Shown here piece by piece: positions 47,830 to 57,074 of a DNA stretch of 64,000 nucleotides. Under the pieces are notes generated by a model, which saw only the letters and a program-made list of their open reading frames with translations, was not told the origin of the DNA and searched no databases. How positions within the stretch are numbered: the first letter of the stretch is position 1; each line of letters starts with the position of its first letter. Position numbers and translations under genes: made by a program. The stretch lies in NCBI GenBank assembly GCA_963747735.1, contig CAVVGE010000001.1, forward strand, positions 434,001-498,000, written 5' to 3'. This DNA comes from AP-15 sp963747735. Its GTDB lineage: Bacteria > Pseudomonadota > Alphaproteobacteria > ATCC43930 > CGMCC-115725.

Positions 47830-48387
47830 TCAGCGGGCGATGCCTTGGGCGCCGGCGGGCACATCGTAGAAAGCCAAGGTCATCGACACGCTCGTATAAA
47901 AGCCCATCAGACAGATCACGTCGGTGATGCCTTGATGGCCGAGGGCGGCGACAGCGCGGTCGTAAAGCCCGTTCGCAACCCAGCGCGAATTGGCGAGGCA
48001 AACCGCCATCTCATAGACCACTTGCTCGCGCGTGTCGGAGAACGCGGTCGGCAGGCCCGACAGCATCGCTTCGACCTTGTCGGCCGGCAACCCCGCCGCC
48101 TTCGCCGCGCGCTCATGCGCATTTGTCGGGTAGATCGAGCGCCATTTGCTGTTGATGGTGACGACGGCGATCTCGCGTTCCCGCTCGGAGAGCGAGTAGC
48201 CGGTGCGGAAATAGGCGCCGACCGGCCCCATGACCTTCGCCAATTTCGGGTTGTCGAGCCAGATCTTGTTCGGCCCGCCGACCTGCCCGCGGGCCGCGAC
48301 CATCGCGCGATGGCCCGCCTGCTGCTCGGGTGTCATCTGGTCATAGGGAATTTCGGCATAGCGGCCAAAGGTCGGCGTCTCGGGCAT
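47830..48387 (-). CDS. carboxymuconolactone decarboxylase-family protein, tandem copy B
   Basis: This 185-residue protein (MPETPTFGRYAEIPYDQMTP) matches copy A over its whole length. Changes are mostly between residues 20 and 60 and around 135-165 (YDRAVAALGHQGITDVICLM, GFYTSVSMTLAFYDVPAGAQ). The identical length and upstream leader point to a recent tandem duplication with early divergence. It lies divergently from the HpaB-family oxygenase gene with 163 bp between, so both copies may serve the aromatic pathway encoded to the right. Confidence 0.88.
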   Translation of the reverse strand: MPETPTFGRYAEIPYDQMTPEQQAGHRAMVAARGQVGGPNKIWLDNPKLAKVMGPVGAYFRTGYSLSEREREIAVVTINSKWRSIYPTNAHERAAKAAGLPADKVEAMLSGLPTAFSDTREQVVYEMAVCLANSRWVANGLYDRAVAALGHQGITDVICLMGFYTSVSMTLAFYDVPAGAQGIAR

Positions 48388-48550
48388 TTTTGGGTTTCCT
48401 TCCCCGGGTCGATTACCGCTTCATCCTGCAACAGCCGCGCGCGCCCTGTCGATACGCGCGCACGCCGGGTCGATGCGCGCGCACGCGCTGGCCTTGCATC
48501 GGACGCGGGCGTAGTCTCGCCAACGAAATCCGCCCTGTGGGAGTGGCGTG

Positions 48551-50015
48551 ATGGGAGCGCGTAGCGGGAAGCAATATCTGGCGGGGTTGCGCGAGCAGGA
48601 GCGCGAGGTTTGGCTCGGCGGCGAGCGGGTGCGCGATGTCACGGCGCATCCGGGGCTCGCGGGCGGGGCGCGCGCGATCGCCTCGCTCTACGACATGCAG
48701 TGCAGCCCCGAACATCGCGAGGCGATGACCTATGTCTCGCCTTCGAGCGGCGAGCGGGTCGGGCTCTCCTTTATCGTGCCGCGCACCCGCGAGGACCTCG
48801 AAAAACGGCGCGCGATGATGCTGAGCTGGGCGCGCACCACCTGCGGCATGATGGGCCGCTCGCCCGACTTTATGAATGTTACCTATTCGGCCTGGGCCGG
48901 TGCCGCCGATTTCTTCGGTCAGGGCGGCCATCCCGAATTCGCCGACAACATGCGCCGCTATCACGAATACCTGCGCGAGAACGACATCTGCCTGACCCAT
49001 TCGCTGATCAACTTGCAGCGCAGCCGCACCGTCTCCGGCGCCTTCAACCTGCAGGAAGGGACGGCATTAGAGGTCGTGCGCGAAACCGATGCCGGCATCG
49101 TCGTGCGCGGCGCCCGCATCCTCGCCACCTTGGGGCCGCTCTCCGACGAGATCGCCGTCTATTCGCCGCGCATGGGCCGTCACACCGAGGGGCACAGCCC
49201 GTTCGCGCTCTCCTTTGCGATCCCGTGCGGCGCCAAGGGGCTGCGCTTCCTGTGCCGCGACAGCGTCGATCCCGGCGGCGCGCATTTCGACCACCCGCTC
49301 GCCACCCGCTTCGAAGAGATGGACTGCATCGTCTTTTTCGACGACGTGCTGGTGCCGTGGGAGCGGGTGTTTCTGCTGGGCGATGTCGACCGGCTCAACG
49401 CCACCGCCAACATCACTCATTCCTCGGTGCATTCGGCGCATCAGGGGGCGGCGAAAAACCTCGCCAAATGCGAGTTCGTGCTCGGCGTCGCGTTGCTGAT
49501 GACGCAGACCCTCGGGCAATGCGCACCTGCCGCATGTCGAGGAGCGCATCGGCGAATTGATGCTGACGACGCAATTGACCCGCGCCTGCATGCGCGCCGC
49601 CGAGGCCGACGCCGAGCTCGACGAATGGGGTGTCATGACCCCCGACCCGCTGTTGGCCGAAAGCCCGCGCAACCTCTTTATGACCGCCTATCCGCGGATG
49701 ATCGAGATCATCCAGCTGCTGGGGTCGTCGAGCTTTCTGCTGACGCCGAGCAAGGCCGATTTCAAAGGCCCGCTGGGGCACGACATCGAGCAGTTTCTCG
49801 CAACCAATTCGACCGGGGCGCTCGACCGGGTCAAGCTCTTCCGGCTCGCCTGGGACCTCGCCGGCAGCGCCTTCGGCAGCCGCCAGGTGCTGTACGAGCG
49901 TTTCTTTGCCAGCGACCCGTTGACGCGGGCGCGGGCCATCGCCACCATTTACCCGAAACAGGAAGTCATGGATCGCGTTCTCGACTTTCTCGGGCGCGAC
50001 GACGACCATTTGTGA
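48551..50015 (+). CDS. 4-hydroxyphenylacetate 3-hydroxylase (HpaB)-family flavin monooxygenase, one frameshift
   Basis: This protein of about 488 residues starts at ATG 48551 (MGARSGKQYLAGLREQEREV). HpaB N-domain text is VRDVTAHPGLAGGARAIASL and LYDMQCSPEHREAMTY. The acyl-CoA-dehydrogenase-like middle contains DICLTHSLINLQRSRTVSGA, GARILATLGPLSDEIAVYSP and FFDDVLVPWERVFLLGDVDR. One extra C near 49519 shifts the frame between MTQTLG and NAHLPHVEERIGELM. The C-domain ends at DFLGRDDDHL. Such FADH2-dependent enzymes ortho-hydroxylate phenols and need a separate flavin reductase, which is not present here. It is 14 bp before the ring-cleavage dioxygenase gene. Confidence 0.88.
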
Positions 50016-50029
50016 CGGAGGAGCCGAGG

Positions 50030-50530
50030 ATGACCGTCAAGCCGAAGTATTTGGGCCACGTCAATGTCTTTGTCCGCAACGCCGAGCGTTCGAAAAAATG
50101 GTACGAGGACGTGCTCGGCCTCCATACCTACGAATACCGGCCGGGCTGGGCCGCCTTTATGTCGGCCGACCGCGAGCAGTCGCACGAGGTGGCGCTGATG
50201 CAATTGGGGCCGCAGGCGCCGTTGCAGGAAAAGGGCCAGGTCGGGCTCAACCATATGGCCTGGCGGCTCGACAGCCTCGACGACCTGAAAGAGTTCTACG
50301 ACCACATCAAAGAGATCGGCGTGCCGATCGGCCGCGTCGCCGACCACGGCATCTCGCTCGGCATTTATCTCAAGGACCCCGACGGCAACGGCGTCGAAGT
50401 CTATTACGAGATGCCGCGCGCCGAATGGCCGCGCGAAGACCATGTCTTCACCCGCGAATTGATGGGCGAGGGCCGCTTCCCCGGCCCGTGGGACACCGAG
50501 CTCGCCGCCCAGCGCGCCGCCGCGGATTAG
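50030..50530 (+). CDS. VOC-family extradiol dioxygenase-like protein
   Basis: This 166-residue protein starts at ATG 50030 with GGAGGAG upstream. It has two beta-alpha-beta3 modules: YLGHVNVFVRNAERSKKWYE with LGLHTYEYRPGWAAFM, and GLNHMAWRLDSLDDLKEFYD with YLKDPDGNGVEVYYEMP. H11, H75 and E128 (approximate) sit where the catechol 2,3-dioxygenase Fe ligands (2-His-1-Glu) belong. Coupled directly to an HpaB-family hydroxylase, it most likely cleaves the catechol formed. It is single-domain-sized, so it could also be another VOC enzyme. Confidence 0.83.
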   Translation: MTVKPKYLGHVNVFVRNAERSKKWYEDVLGLHTYEYRPGWAAFMSADREQSHEVALMQLGPQAPLQEKGQVGLNHMAWRLDSLDDLKEFYDHIKEIGVPIGRVADHGISLGIYLKDPDGNGVEVYYEMPRAEWPREDHVFTRELMGEGRFPGPWDTELAAQRAAAD

Positions 50531-50532
50531 TG

Positions 50533-50614
50533 CTTCGAGACGCGCCCATTCGGGCGCTCCTCAGCATGAGGCAGTCTCCCTCGTCCTGAGGAGGCCCGGA
50601 GGGCCGTCTCGAAG
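50533..50614. repeat. 82-bp palindromic element between convergent genes
   Basis: CTTCGAGACG (50533-50542) and CGTCTCGAAG (50605-50614) are perfect inverted repeats. Inside lie CTCAGCATGAGG and CTCGTCCTGAGG-type sub-palindromes. It sits exactly between the stops of the dioxygenase (+) and CoA-transferase (-) genes and may act as a two-way terminator. Confidence 0.7.
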
Positions 50615-50629
50615 GGCGCGGGCTGCGCC

Positions 50630-51835
50630 TCAAACCACCCCGTCGCGGTGCAGCGCGTCGACCTCGGCGGGGCCGAGGCCGAGCCAATCGCCGAGCGCTT
50701 CCTGTCGTGTGCTCGCCGAGCAAGGGTGCCGGCTTCACCGGCGCGGGGGCGCCGTCGAAACGCACCGGCCAGCTCGTCATCGGCATTTGCCAGTCGCCGT
50801 GGTGCATCGTCTGCAGGATGCCGCGATCCCAGAAGCTCTGCTCGTTGGTCAGCTCCATCGAATCGAAGACCGCACCCGCCGGCACGCCGGCGCCCGAGAT
50901 CAGCGCCATCGCCTCTTCCTTGGTGTGCTGGCGGGTCCATTGGGCGATGATTTCGTTGACCTCGGCCTCGCGCTCGACCCGCGCCGACGGATTTTTCGTA
51001 GCGCGGATCGCCGATCAGCTCCTCGCGCCCGATCAATTTCAACAGGCGCGGCCAATGCTCGGGGTTGGCGCGGCTCGTCAACAGATAGACATAGTCGTTC
51101 GGGCCGCCGGGCTTGCACGCAAAGATGCCGCTGGGCGCGTTGCCGCCGGCCGGGCGGCGCGGGGCAGCCGCACCCGATTGCGCCTGCCGGATGAACATGC
51201 CGCGGCTGTAATGCATGACCGAATCCTGCATCGCCCACCTGCAGCCGCCGGCCCTTGCCGGTCGTGTTGCGCTCAAAGAGCGCGGCGACGATGCTGAACC
51301 CCAGCAGCATGCCGGTGCCGGTGTCGCCGATCGTCGGGCCGGGCTTCACGGGCTTGCCGCCGGGCTCGCCGGTGATGCTCATCGCCCCGCCGCAAGCCTG
51401 CGCGATCGGGTCGAAGCAGAGCCCGTTCTCGTACGGGCTGCCGGCGCCAAAGCCTTTGACCTGGGCATAGACGATGCGCGGGTTCAAGGCGCTGACGACG
51501 TCGTAGCCGAGGCCCAGCTTCTCGATCGTGCCGGGGCCGAAATTCTCGGTGAAGACATCGGCCTTCTTGGCCAGGTCCTTGACCAAAGCCAAGCCGCGCG
51601 CGGATTTGAGGTTGACCGTGACCGAGCGCTTGTTGGCGTTGTAAATCATGAAGTAGTAGGGATCGGCGACGCCGCGGCGGCCGGCCTCGCCGCCATCGGG
51701 GTTCTCGATCTTGACGACGTCTGCACCCATCCAGGCGAGCGCCTCGGTGCAGGTGGTGCCGGCCTCGAACTGGGTCAGGTCCAAGACCTTGATACCGGCG
51801 AGACAATTCGGCGGCACGGGAACGGTTTTTGCCAT
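50630..51835 (-). CDS. type III (CaiB/BaiF) CoA-transferase, several frameshifts
   Basis: Family III CoA-transferases move CoA between acids via an active-site Asp. Clean N-terminal text (from ATG 51835) is LAGIKVLDLTQFEAGTTCTE, MGADVVKIENPDGGEAGRRG, NLKSARGLALVKDLAKKADV and GLCFDPIAQACGGAMSITGE (catalytic Asp in FDPIAQA). The frame then changes near 51240 (AMQDSVMHYSRGMFIRQAQS; GGPNDYVYLLTSRANPEHWP), again near 50990 (GAGVPAGAVFDSMELTNEQS), and once more near 50715 to GDWLGLGPAEVDALHRDGVV. All blocks match the second CoA-transferase at 52.7 kb. It is probably one functional gene with sequence indels. Confidence 0.85.
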
Positions 51836-51884
51836 TGTCGCTCCTCCTTGTTGAGTGCGCGGCTTTTGGTTTCGTGGTTTCAGC

Positions 51885-52505
51885 TCAGCTCATCCCTTCT
51901 TGCGCCAACGCCCGCTGCACCGCCGGGCGCGCCATCATCCGGTCGAAATGCGCGGCGCAATTTTTCGGCAGTTGCAGGCCGACCCGCTTGGCGCCCCAAT
52001 ACTCGACGTAGAACAGCGCCGCGTCGGCGATCGAGAGATCGTTGCCGCCGAGATAGCTCTTGCCATCGAGCGCCTTGTCGACCACGGCGAAACCCTTGTC
52101 GATCGCCTCACGGCCTTGCGCCTTGACCTTGTCGTGGTCGGCGGCCGAGGGCGCAAACCGCTCGGTGCGGAAGAGCCGGGTAAAGCCTTGGCTGTGGATC
52201 GTGCCGACGCAGTACTCCATCGCCTCCGCCGCACGGATCATCGTCTCGCCGTCCTTGGGGATCAGGTTCGCTTCCGGGTTTTGCATCCCGAGCCAAAAGG
52301 CGATGACCGGGAACTCGGTCAGGATCGAGCCGTCGTCGCGCTCCAGGGTCGGCACCTTCGATTTCGGATTGATGCCGGTATAGGGCGGCTTGTACTGCGC
52401 GCCCTCTCGGAAATTGACGGCTTCGGTCTGGTACGGCTTGCCGATCTCCTCGAGCAGCACATGGATGCCGAACGAGCAGGCGCCGGGGGCGTAATAGAGC
52501 TTCAT
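51885..52505 (-). CDS. glutathione S-transferase
   Basis: This 206-residue protein starts at ATG 52505. The thioredoxin-like domain reads MKLYYAPGACSFGIHVLLEE with Cys10, as in beta-class bacterial GSTs, and NPKSKVPTLERDDGSILTEF (glutathione-binding cis-Pro V-P and E/S). The helical domain ends SYLGGNDLSIADAALFYVEY. Beta-class GSTs conjugate electrophiles or isomerise ring-cleavage products such as maleylpyruvate, which would suit this catabolic block. It lies 49 bp upstream of the frameshifted CoA-transferase on the same strand, so the two may be cotranscribed. Confidence 0.88.
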   Translation of the reverse strand: MKLYYAPGACSFGIHVLLEEIGKPYQTEAVNFREGAQYKPPYTGINPKSKVPTLERDDGSILTEFPVIAFWLGMQNPEANLIPKDGETMIRAAEAMEYCVGTIHSQGFTRLFRTERFAPSAADHDKVKAQGREAIDKGFAVVDKALDGKSYLGGNDLSIADAALFYVEYWGAKRVGLQLPKNCAAHFDRMMARPAVQRALAQEGMS

Positions 52506-52538
52506 GGCGGCTCCCTCGCTGTTAAGTTAACTAAAGGT

Positions 52539-52662
52539 GTCATTCCGGGATGCCCCGTCGGGGCAGGCCCGGAACCCAAGAACACCGCGCCTCGCCAACA
52601 TCATTACAAGCCAATGTTCATGGATTCCGGGCTCGCGGGCTGGGCCCACGCCCCGGAACGAC
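52539..52662. repeat. 124-bp palindromic intergenic element
   Basis: GTCATTCCGGG (52539-52549) and CCCGGAACGAC (52652-52662) are inverted repeats at 10 of 11 positions. Interior arms include GCCCCGTCGGGGC and GGATTCCGGGCTCGCGGGC. It lies between the second CoA-transferase and the GST gene. No gene is visible in 52506-52739. Confidence 0.7.
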
Positions 52663-52739
52663 GGTGTGGCGGTTCTGACATGCGTCGGCCCAACGGCGAC
52701 GGTGGCGAAAGGCAGGGTGTCCTGGGTCGTGCTCGGAAC

Positions 52740-53975
52740 TCAGACGATGCCTTCGGTCTTCAGCGCCTCGACTTCGGCGGTGCCGATGCCGAGCCACTCG
52801 CCCAGCACCTCGGCATTGTGCTGGCCCAGCAATGGCGACGGCTTGACCTTGGGCGGCGCTCCGTCGAAGCGCACCGGCCAGGCCGGCATCTTGTACTTGC
52901 CGGTCGTCGGATGCTCGACATTCTGCATGATGCCGCGCTCGGCGAGCGAGGGGTCGTTCATCAATTCGACCGTGTCGAAGACCGCACCCGCCGGCACGCC
53001 CGCCGCGCCGATCAATCTCATCGCCTCTTCCTTGCTGTGTCGGCGGGTCCATTGGGCGATGATCTCGTCGACCTCGGCGGCGCGCTGGCTGCGGGCGTTT
53101 TGCGTCTCGTAGCGCTCGTCACCCTTCAGGTCCTCGCGGCCGATCACCTTCAAGAGGCGCTGCCAGTGCTCGGGGTTGGCGCGGCTGCAAAAGACATAGA
53201 CGTAATCGTTCGGACCGCCGGGCGGGCACGGGTAGAGCGCCGAAGGTACCAGCCCGCCCTGTTGCGAACGGGCGCTGCCGCCGCGGGCCGGGGCCTTGCC
53301 CGAGAGCTGCGTGCGCGAGAACGGCACCCGCATGTAATGGATCATCGCGTCCTGCATCGCGACCTGCAGCCGCCTTCCCTTGCCGGTGCGGTCGCGCTGG
53401 CGCAGTGCTGCAAGGATGCTGATCGCCATCAGCATGCCGGTGCCGGTGTCGCCAAAGCTGGCGCCGGGCTTGACCGGCGGGCTGTCGGCCTCGCCGGTGA
53501 CGCTGGTCGGCCCGCCGGCGGCCTGCGCGATCATGTCGAAGGCGAGGTTCTTTTCATACGGGCTGCCGCTGCCAAAGCCCTTGACCTGGCAATAGATAAT
53601 GCCGGGGTTGATCTTCTTGACCTCGTCATAGCCGAGCCCGAGCCGCTCGATCGTGCCCGGCGCCATGTTCTCGATCGTGATATCGGCTTTTTTAAGCATC
53701 TCCTTGACGATTTCGAGCCCGCGCGGGGTTTTCAAATTCAGCGTCAGCGATTTTTTGTTGGCGTTGAACTGGTGGAAATACCACGGGTCGTCGTCGGGAT
53801 GGCCGGGGCGCAGCCGGCGGCCGGGGTCGCCCCGGCCCGGGTTTTCGATCTTGACCACCTCGGCGCCGAGCCAGGCCAGCGATTCGGTGCAGGACGGCCC
53901 CGCTTCGAACTGGGTGAAATCGACGACCTTGACGCCCGCGAGACAATCGAGCTCGACACCTTCTATCGCCGCCAT
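52740..53975 (-). CDS. type III (CaiB/BaiF, formyl-CoA transferase-like) CoA-transferase
   Basis: This intact 411-residue protein starts at ATG 53975. Motifs are LAGVKVVDFTQFEAGPSCTE, LGAEVVKIENPGRGDPGRRL, NANKKSLTLNLKTPRGLEIV and NLAFDMIAQAAGGPTSVTGE (catalytic Asp), then PGASFGDTGTGMLMAISILA and GAAGVPAGAVFDTVELMNDP. It ends LGEWLGIGTAEVEALKTEGI. It is a paralogue of the frameshifted gene 0.9 kb downstream and serves as the template that makes those indels clear. The acid substrate is unknown; succinyl-, formyl- or aromatic acyl-CoA are possible. Confidence 0.92.
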   Translation of the reverse strand: MAAIEGVELDCLAGVKVVDFTQFEAGPSCTESLAWLGAEVVKIENPGRGDPGRRLRPGHPDDDPWYFHQFNANKKSLTLNLKTPRGLEIVKEMLKKADITIENMAPGTIERLGLGYDEVKKINPGIIYCQVKGFGSGSPYEKNLAFDMIAQAAGGPTSVTGEADSPPVKPGASFGDTGTGMLMAISILAALRQRDRTGKGRRLQVAMQDAMIHYMRVPFSRTQLSGKAPARGGSARSQQGGLVPSALYPCPPGGPNDYVYVFCSRANPEHWQRLLKVIGREDLKGDERYETQNARSQRAAEVDEIIAQWTRRHSKEEAMRLIGAAGVPAGAVFDTVELMNDPSLAERGIMQNVEHPTTGKYKMPAWPVRFDGAPPKVKPSPLLGQHNAEVLGEWLGIGTAEVEALKTEGIV

Positions 53976-54081
53976 CGCTGCGTGCTCCTCCGAAGGACAG
54001 ATTGCCGCACTATAGGCGCGGCCCCGATTGCACGAAAGCCCGCTCTCGGCGACAGTCGGGGTGGAAACCTCGGGAGGCGGC

Positions 54082-55254
54082 ATGGCAACGATCGGGCGGA
54101 TTGCGGAATATCATGGCGAAATGACCGAGTGGCGGCGCGATATTCACGCCCATCCGGAGCTCGGCTTCGAAGAGCGGCGCACGTCCGATCTGGTCGCGCA
54201 GAAGCTCGCCGGGTTCGGCTTTGAGGTGTTTCGCGGCATCGGCAAGACCGGCATCGTCGGGCGGCTGCGCGCCGGCAGCTCCGCGCGCTCGATCGGGCTC
54301 CGGGCCGACATGGATTGTCTGCCGATCGAGGAGGCGACCAACCTCCCCTACCGCTCGCAGAATACCGGCCGCATGCATGCCTGCGGCCATGACGGGCACA
54401 CGACGATGCTGTTGGGTGCGGCGCGCTACCTCGCCGAGACCCGCAATTTCGACGGCACGCTCCACCTGATATTCCAGCCGGCCGAGGAGGGGCTCGGCGG
54501 CGGCAAGGCGATGGTCGATGACGGCCTGTTCGACCGTTTCCCCTGCGACGCAATCTTTGGCATGCACAACCGGCCGGGGCTCGCGGTCGGCAAGTTCCAG
54601 ATCCGCACCGGGCCGATGATGGCCGGCGGCGCCTATTTCGACATCGCCGTCTCGGGCCGCGGCGCGCATGGCGCGCGCCCCGAATTGGGCGTCGACCCGG
54701 TGATCGCCGCGAGCCATATCGCGATCGCCTTGCAGACGATCGTGTCGCGCAACATCCGCCCGGTCGACACAGCGGTCGTCAGCGTCACCCGGATCCATGC
54801 CGGTGCGGCCTACAACGTCATCCCCGACAGCGCAGCGCTCGGCGGCACGGCGCGCTGCTTCAGCCGCGACACGATGGGGTTGATCGAAGCAAACATGCGC
54901 CGCATTGCCTCGGGCGTCGCCGCCGGCTTCGGCGCCACGGCCGAGCTCGATTTCCGGGTGATCTTTCCGCCGCTGGTCAACGACGCCGCCGAGGCCGGGT
55001 TCGTCGCCGAGACCGCGGCCGAGCTGGTCGGCGACGCCGACGTCAACCGCAACGGCGGATTGGTGATGGCCTCCGAAGACTTTTCCTACATGCTCGAATG
55101 CCGCCCTGGCGCCTATATCCAGATCGGCAACGGCGAGGGCGAGGGCGGCTGCGAGGTGCACAACCCCGGCTACGATTTCAACGACGCCGCGCTGCCCTTT
55201 GGCGCCAGCCTTTTTGCCAGGCTGGCCGAACGGAAATTGCCGAAAGCCTTGTAG
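54082..55254 (+). CDS. M20-family amidohydrolase (hippurate hydrolase-like)
   Basis: This intact 390-residue protein starts at ATG 54082 with GGGAGG upstream. Motifs are RRDIHAHPELGFEERRTSDL, GLRADMDCLPIEEATNLPY, GRMHACGHDGHTTMLLGAAR (metal Cys/His), LIFQPAEEGLGGGKAMVDDG, GMHNRPGLAVG, and MASEDFSYMLECRPGAYIQI with VHNPGYDFND. Members use two divalent metals to cleave N-acyl amino acids such as hippurate, releasing an aromatic acid. This would feed the adjoining ring-degradation genes. It is divergent from the CoA-transferase, 106 bp away. Confidence 0.92.
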   Translation: MATIGRIAEYHGEMTEWRRDIHAHPELGFEERRTSDLVAQKLAGFGFEVFRGIGKTGIVGRLRAGSSARSIGLRADMDCLPIEEATNLPYRSQNTGRMHACGHDGHTTMLLGAARYLAETRNFDGTLHLIFQPAEEGLGGGKAMVDDGLFDRFPCDAIFGMHNRPGLAVGKFQIRTGPMMAGGAYFDIAVSGRGAHGARPELGVDPVIAASHIAIALQTIVSRNIRPVDTAVVSVTRIHAGAAYNVIPDSAALGGTARCFSRDTMGLIEANMRRIASGVAAGFGATAELDFRVIFPPLVNDAAEAGFVAETAAELVGDADVNRNGGLVMASEDFSYMLECRPGAYIQIGNGEGEGGCEVHNPGYDFNDAALPFGASLFARLAERKLPKAL

Positions 55255-55300
55255 GCCCGGAGCGCCGGACAGCCGACCAGGAAGGATGTCTCCAGGAAGG

Positions 55301-56129
55301 ATGACTAAGGTGGTGCAGCAAACAGACCAACCGGGAGCCGAAGACGCGTTTGTCGAAGGCCATGTCGAGGCCGGCGGCTTTCGCATTCGCTACATGAGCG
55401 CCGGCGAAGGCGATGCCGCTGGTGCATCTGCACGGCGCCGGGGGGCTGCGTCTGACACGGGCGCACGACCTGTTGCGCCGGAAATTCCGGGTGATCGCGT
55501 TCGAGATGCCCGGCTTCGGGCACTCGGCGGACAACGATCGGACGCGCGATATGCCCGAATTGGCCGCCACGATGGCCCAGGCGATCGACGCGCTCGGCCT
55601 CGACGAGGTCAACCTGATGGGCACCTCGTTCGGTGGCAAGACGGCGCTCTGGCTGGCGTTGCAGCAGCCGTCGCGAGTGCGCGCCCTGGTGCTCGAAGCG
55701 CCCGCGGCGATCCGCCCCGAGGGAAGCGAGGCGCCGTCGGTCCGGCCCGAGGAAATGGCGCGCCGGCTCTATGCCCACCCCGAACGGATGCCGCCGCTGC
55801 CGGCGCCGGACCCGGCCGTGCAGCAAAAGACCCGGCGTCTGACCAGCCGGCTGCGCGGCCCAAACCGCGACCCCGACCTCGAAGCCCGGCTGCGCGATCT
55901 GGCGACACCGACCCTCGTCCTGTTCGGCACGCTGGATCAGGTGATTCCGCCCGAAATGGGGCGCCTATACAAGGGGCTGATGCCGAACTGCCATCTGGTC
56001 TTTGTCTACGATGCCGGCCACGCCATCGGGGCCGAGCGTCCGGAGGCCTTTGCCGAAGTCGTCAGCGACTTTATCGAGCGCCGCGAAGCCTTTGTCATCA
56101 GCCGCACGGAAACCGTGATCCACCCTTAG
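55301..56129 (+). CDS. alpha/beta-hydrolase (meta-cleavage product hydrolase-like), one frameshift
   Basis: The start ATG 55301 gives MTKVVQQTDQPGAEDAFVEG and FRIRYMSAGEGD. One extra base near 55412 then shifts to PLVHLHGAGGLRLTRAHDLL. The nucleophile elbow is LMGTSFGGKTALWLA, the acid is in VLFGTLDQVIPPEMGR, and the base is in YDAGHAIGAERPEAF, a complete Ser-Asp-His triad. The protein is about 276 residues, the size of BphD/MhpC hydrolases that split C-C bonds in ring-cleavage products. This role fits the HpaB-type hydroxylase and dioxygenase nearby but is inferred. Confidence 0.85.
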
Positions 56130-56223
56130 CCAACGGTTTTGCCTCTATTGCCAATCGGGTGGAACCAATCGAACCACCCCGGTGTCTCGCTGGTAATCGA
56201 CACAACCGGGCAAGGAGGCTTAC

Positions 56224-56610
56224 ATGGCCAGCCATCAGTCGCCGGCGCAAAAGGAGACCGTCGAGCGTGTCATGCACGAATACAAGCATGGCGAGCTGAA
56301 GACGGCGCGTGGCAACCGCAAGGTCGAGAGCCGGAGCCAGGCGGTCGCGATTGCGCTGCACGAGGCCGGCGCATCGCGATCCGAGAGCCCAAAGGAGAAC
56401 GCCGGCAATCTGCGCCGCACCAAAACGAAGGAGCGGCGCGGCGAGACCTATCGCGATGAGGCGGAAGGCCATCATTCGGCCGGGCGCCGTTCCGGCAGGA
56501 AATCCGATGGCAAGACCCGTGACGAGCTCTATGCCGAAGCCCGGCGCGCGGACATTCCGGGCCGCTCCAGGATGAGCAAGGCCGAGCTCGCACGCGCGTT
56601 GAACCACTGA
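56224..56610 (+). CDS. small basic protein, DUF6496/Rho_N-like
   Basis: This 128-residue protein starts at ATG 56224 with AAGGAGG upstream. Residues 10-50 (ETVERVMHEYKHGELKTARG, QAVAIALHEAGASR) match the short family once labelled plasmid stabilisation protein (DUF6496), common in proteobacterial chromosomes. The C-terminal TRDELYAEARRADIPGRSRM, SKAELARALNH is a Rho_N/SAP-like helix-turn unit that usually binds nucleic acid. A highly basic linker joins the two. Function is unproven; a stress-induced nucleoid or RNA-binding role is a guess. Confidence 0.75.
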   Translation: MASHQSPAQKETVERVMHEYKHGELKTARGNRKVESRSQAVAIALHEAGASRSESPKENAGNLRRTKTKERRGETYRDEAEGHHSAGRRSGRKSDGKTRDELYAEARRADIPGRSRMSKAELARALNH

Positions 56611-56643
56611 AGCCGGCCAATGCCCGGGGACGTTGCACAGCCC

Positions 56644-56943
56644 TCAAGGAGCGTGCGCGTGTAGCAGAATTTGGGTCGCCGCCCAGATCACGCCGGGGGG
56701 GACGACAGCGGCAACGCCGACGCCGATCACCCATTTGATCAGGCGCGCCTCGAGGGCCGCCATCTCCAGCCGGACCCGCTCGATCTCGAGCCGCACCTCG
56801 CCGAGATCGCTCTCGGCCGCAAGGCTCGAAAGATCGAGCTGTGCCGCCCGGACGGCACGCGTCACCGCCTCGGCCTGCGCGTCGGTAAATCCCGACGCCT
56901 TCAGGTCCTTGACCAGCTCGTGCGTGTCGATCGCGCCGATCAT
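56644..56943 (-). CDS. DUF1640-like coiled-coil membrane protein
   Basis: This 99-residue protein starts at ATG 56943 (MIGAIDTHELVKDLKASGFT). DAQAEAVTRAVRAAQL leads to a charged coiled coil (LGEVRLEIERVRLEMAALEA). It ends with one membrane helix (KWVIGVGVAAVVPPGVIWAA). This is the layout of DUF1640/CCDC90 proteins, the bacterial relatives of the mitochondrial uniporter regulator MCUR1. Its role in bacteria is unknown. It is convergent with the DUF6496 gene, 33 bp away. Confidence 0.78.
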   Translation of the reverse strand: MIGAIDTHELVKDLKASGFTDAQAEAVTRAVRAAQLDLSSLAAESDLGEVRLEIERVRLEMAALEARLIKWVIGVGVAAVVPPGVIWAATQILLHAHAP

Positions 56944-57074
56944 ACTCTGGCAGTGTAGCGATCTCTCCGATATCCGCCCAGCCCCGCCAGCCCGCCGCCG
57001 GCGGCGGGAAGGACGCACTGTTCCCAGCTCCCAACCCCCTGTAGTGTTTGCGGCGCAAGCATGGGGGCGGCCGG

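Noticed and set aside
51855..54224. 789-codon open frame antisense to GST and CoA-transferase
   Set aside because: Longest frame in the window but purely a shadow; its residues mirror the minus-strand genes and resemble nothing.
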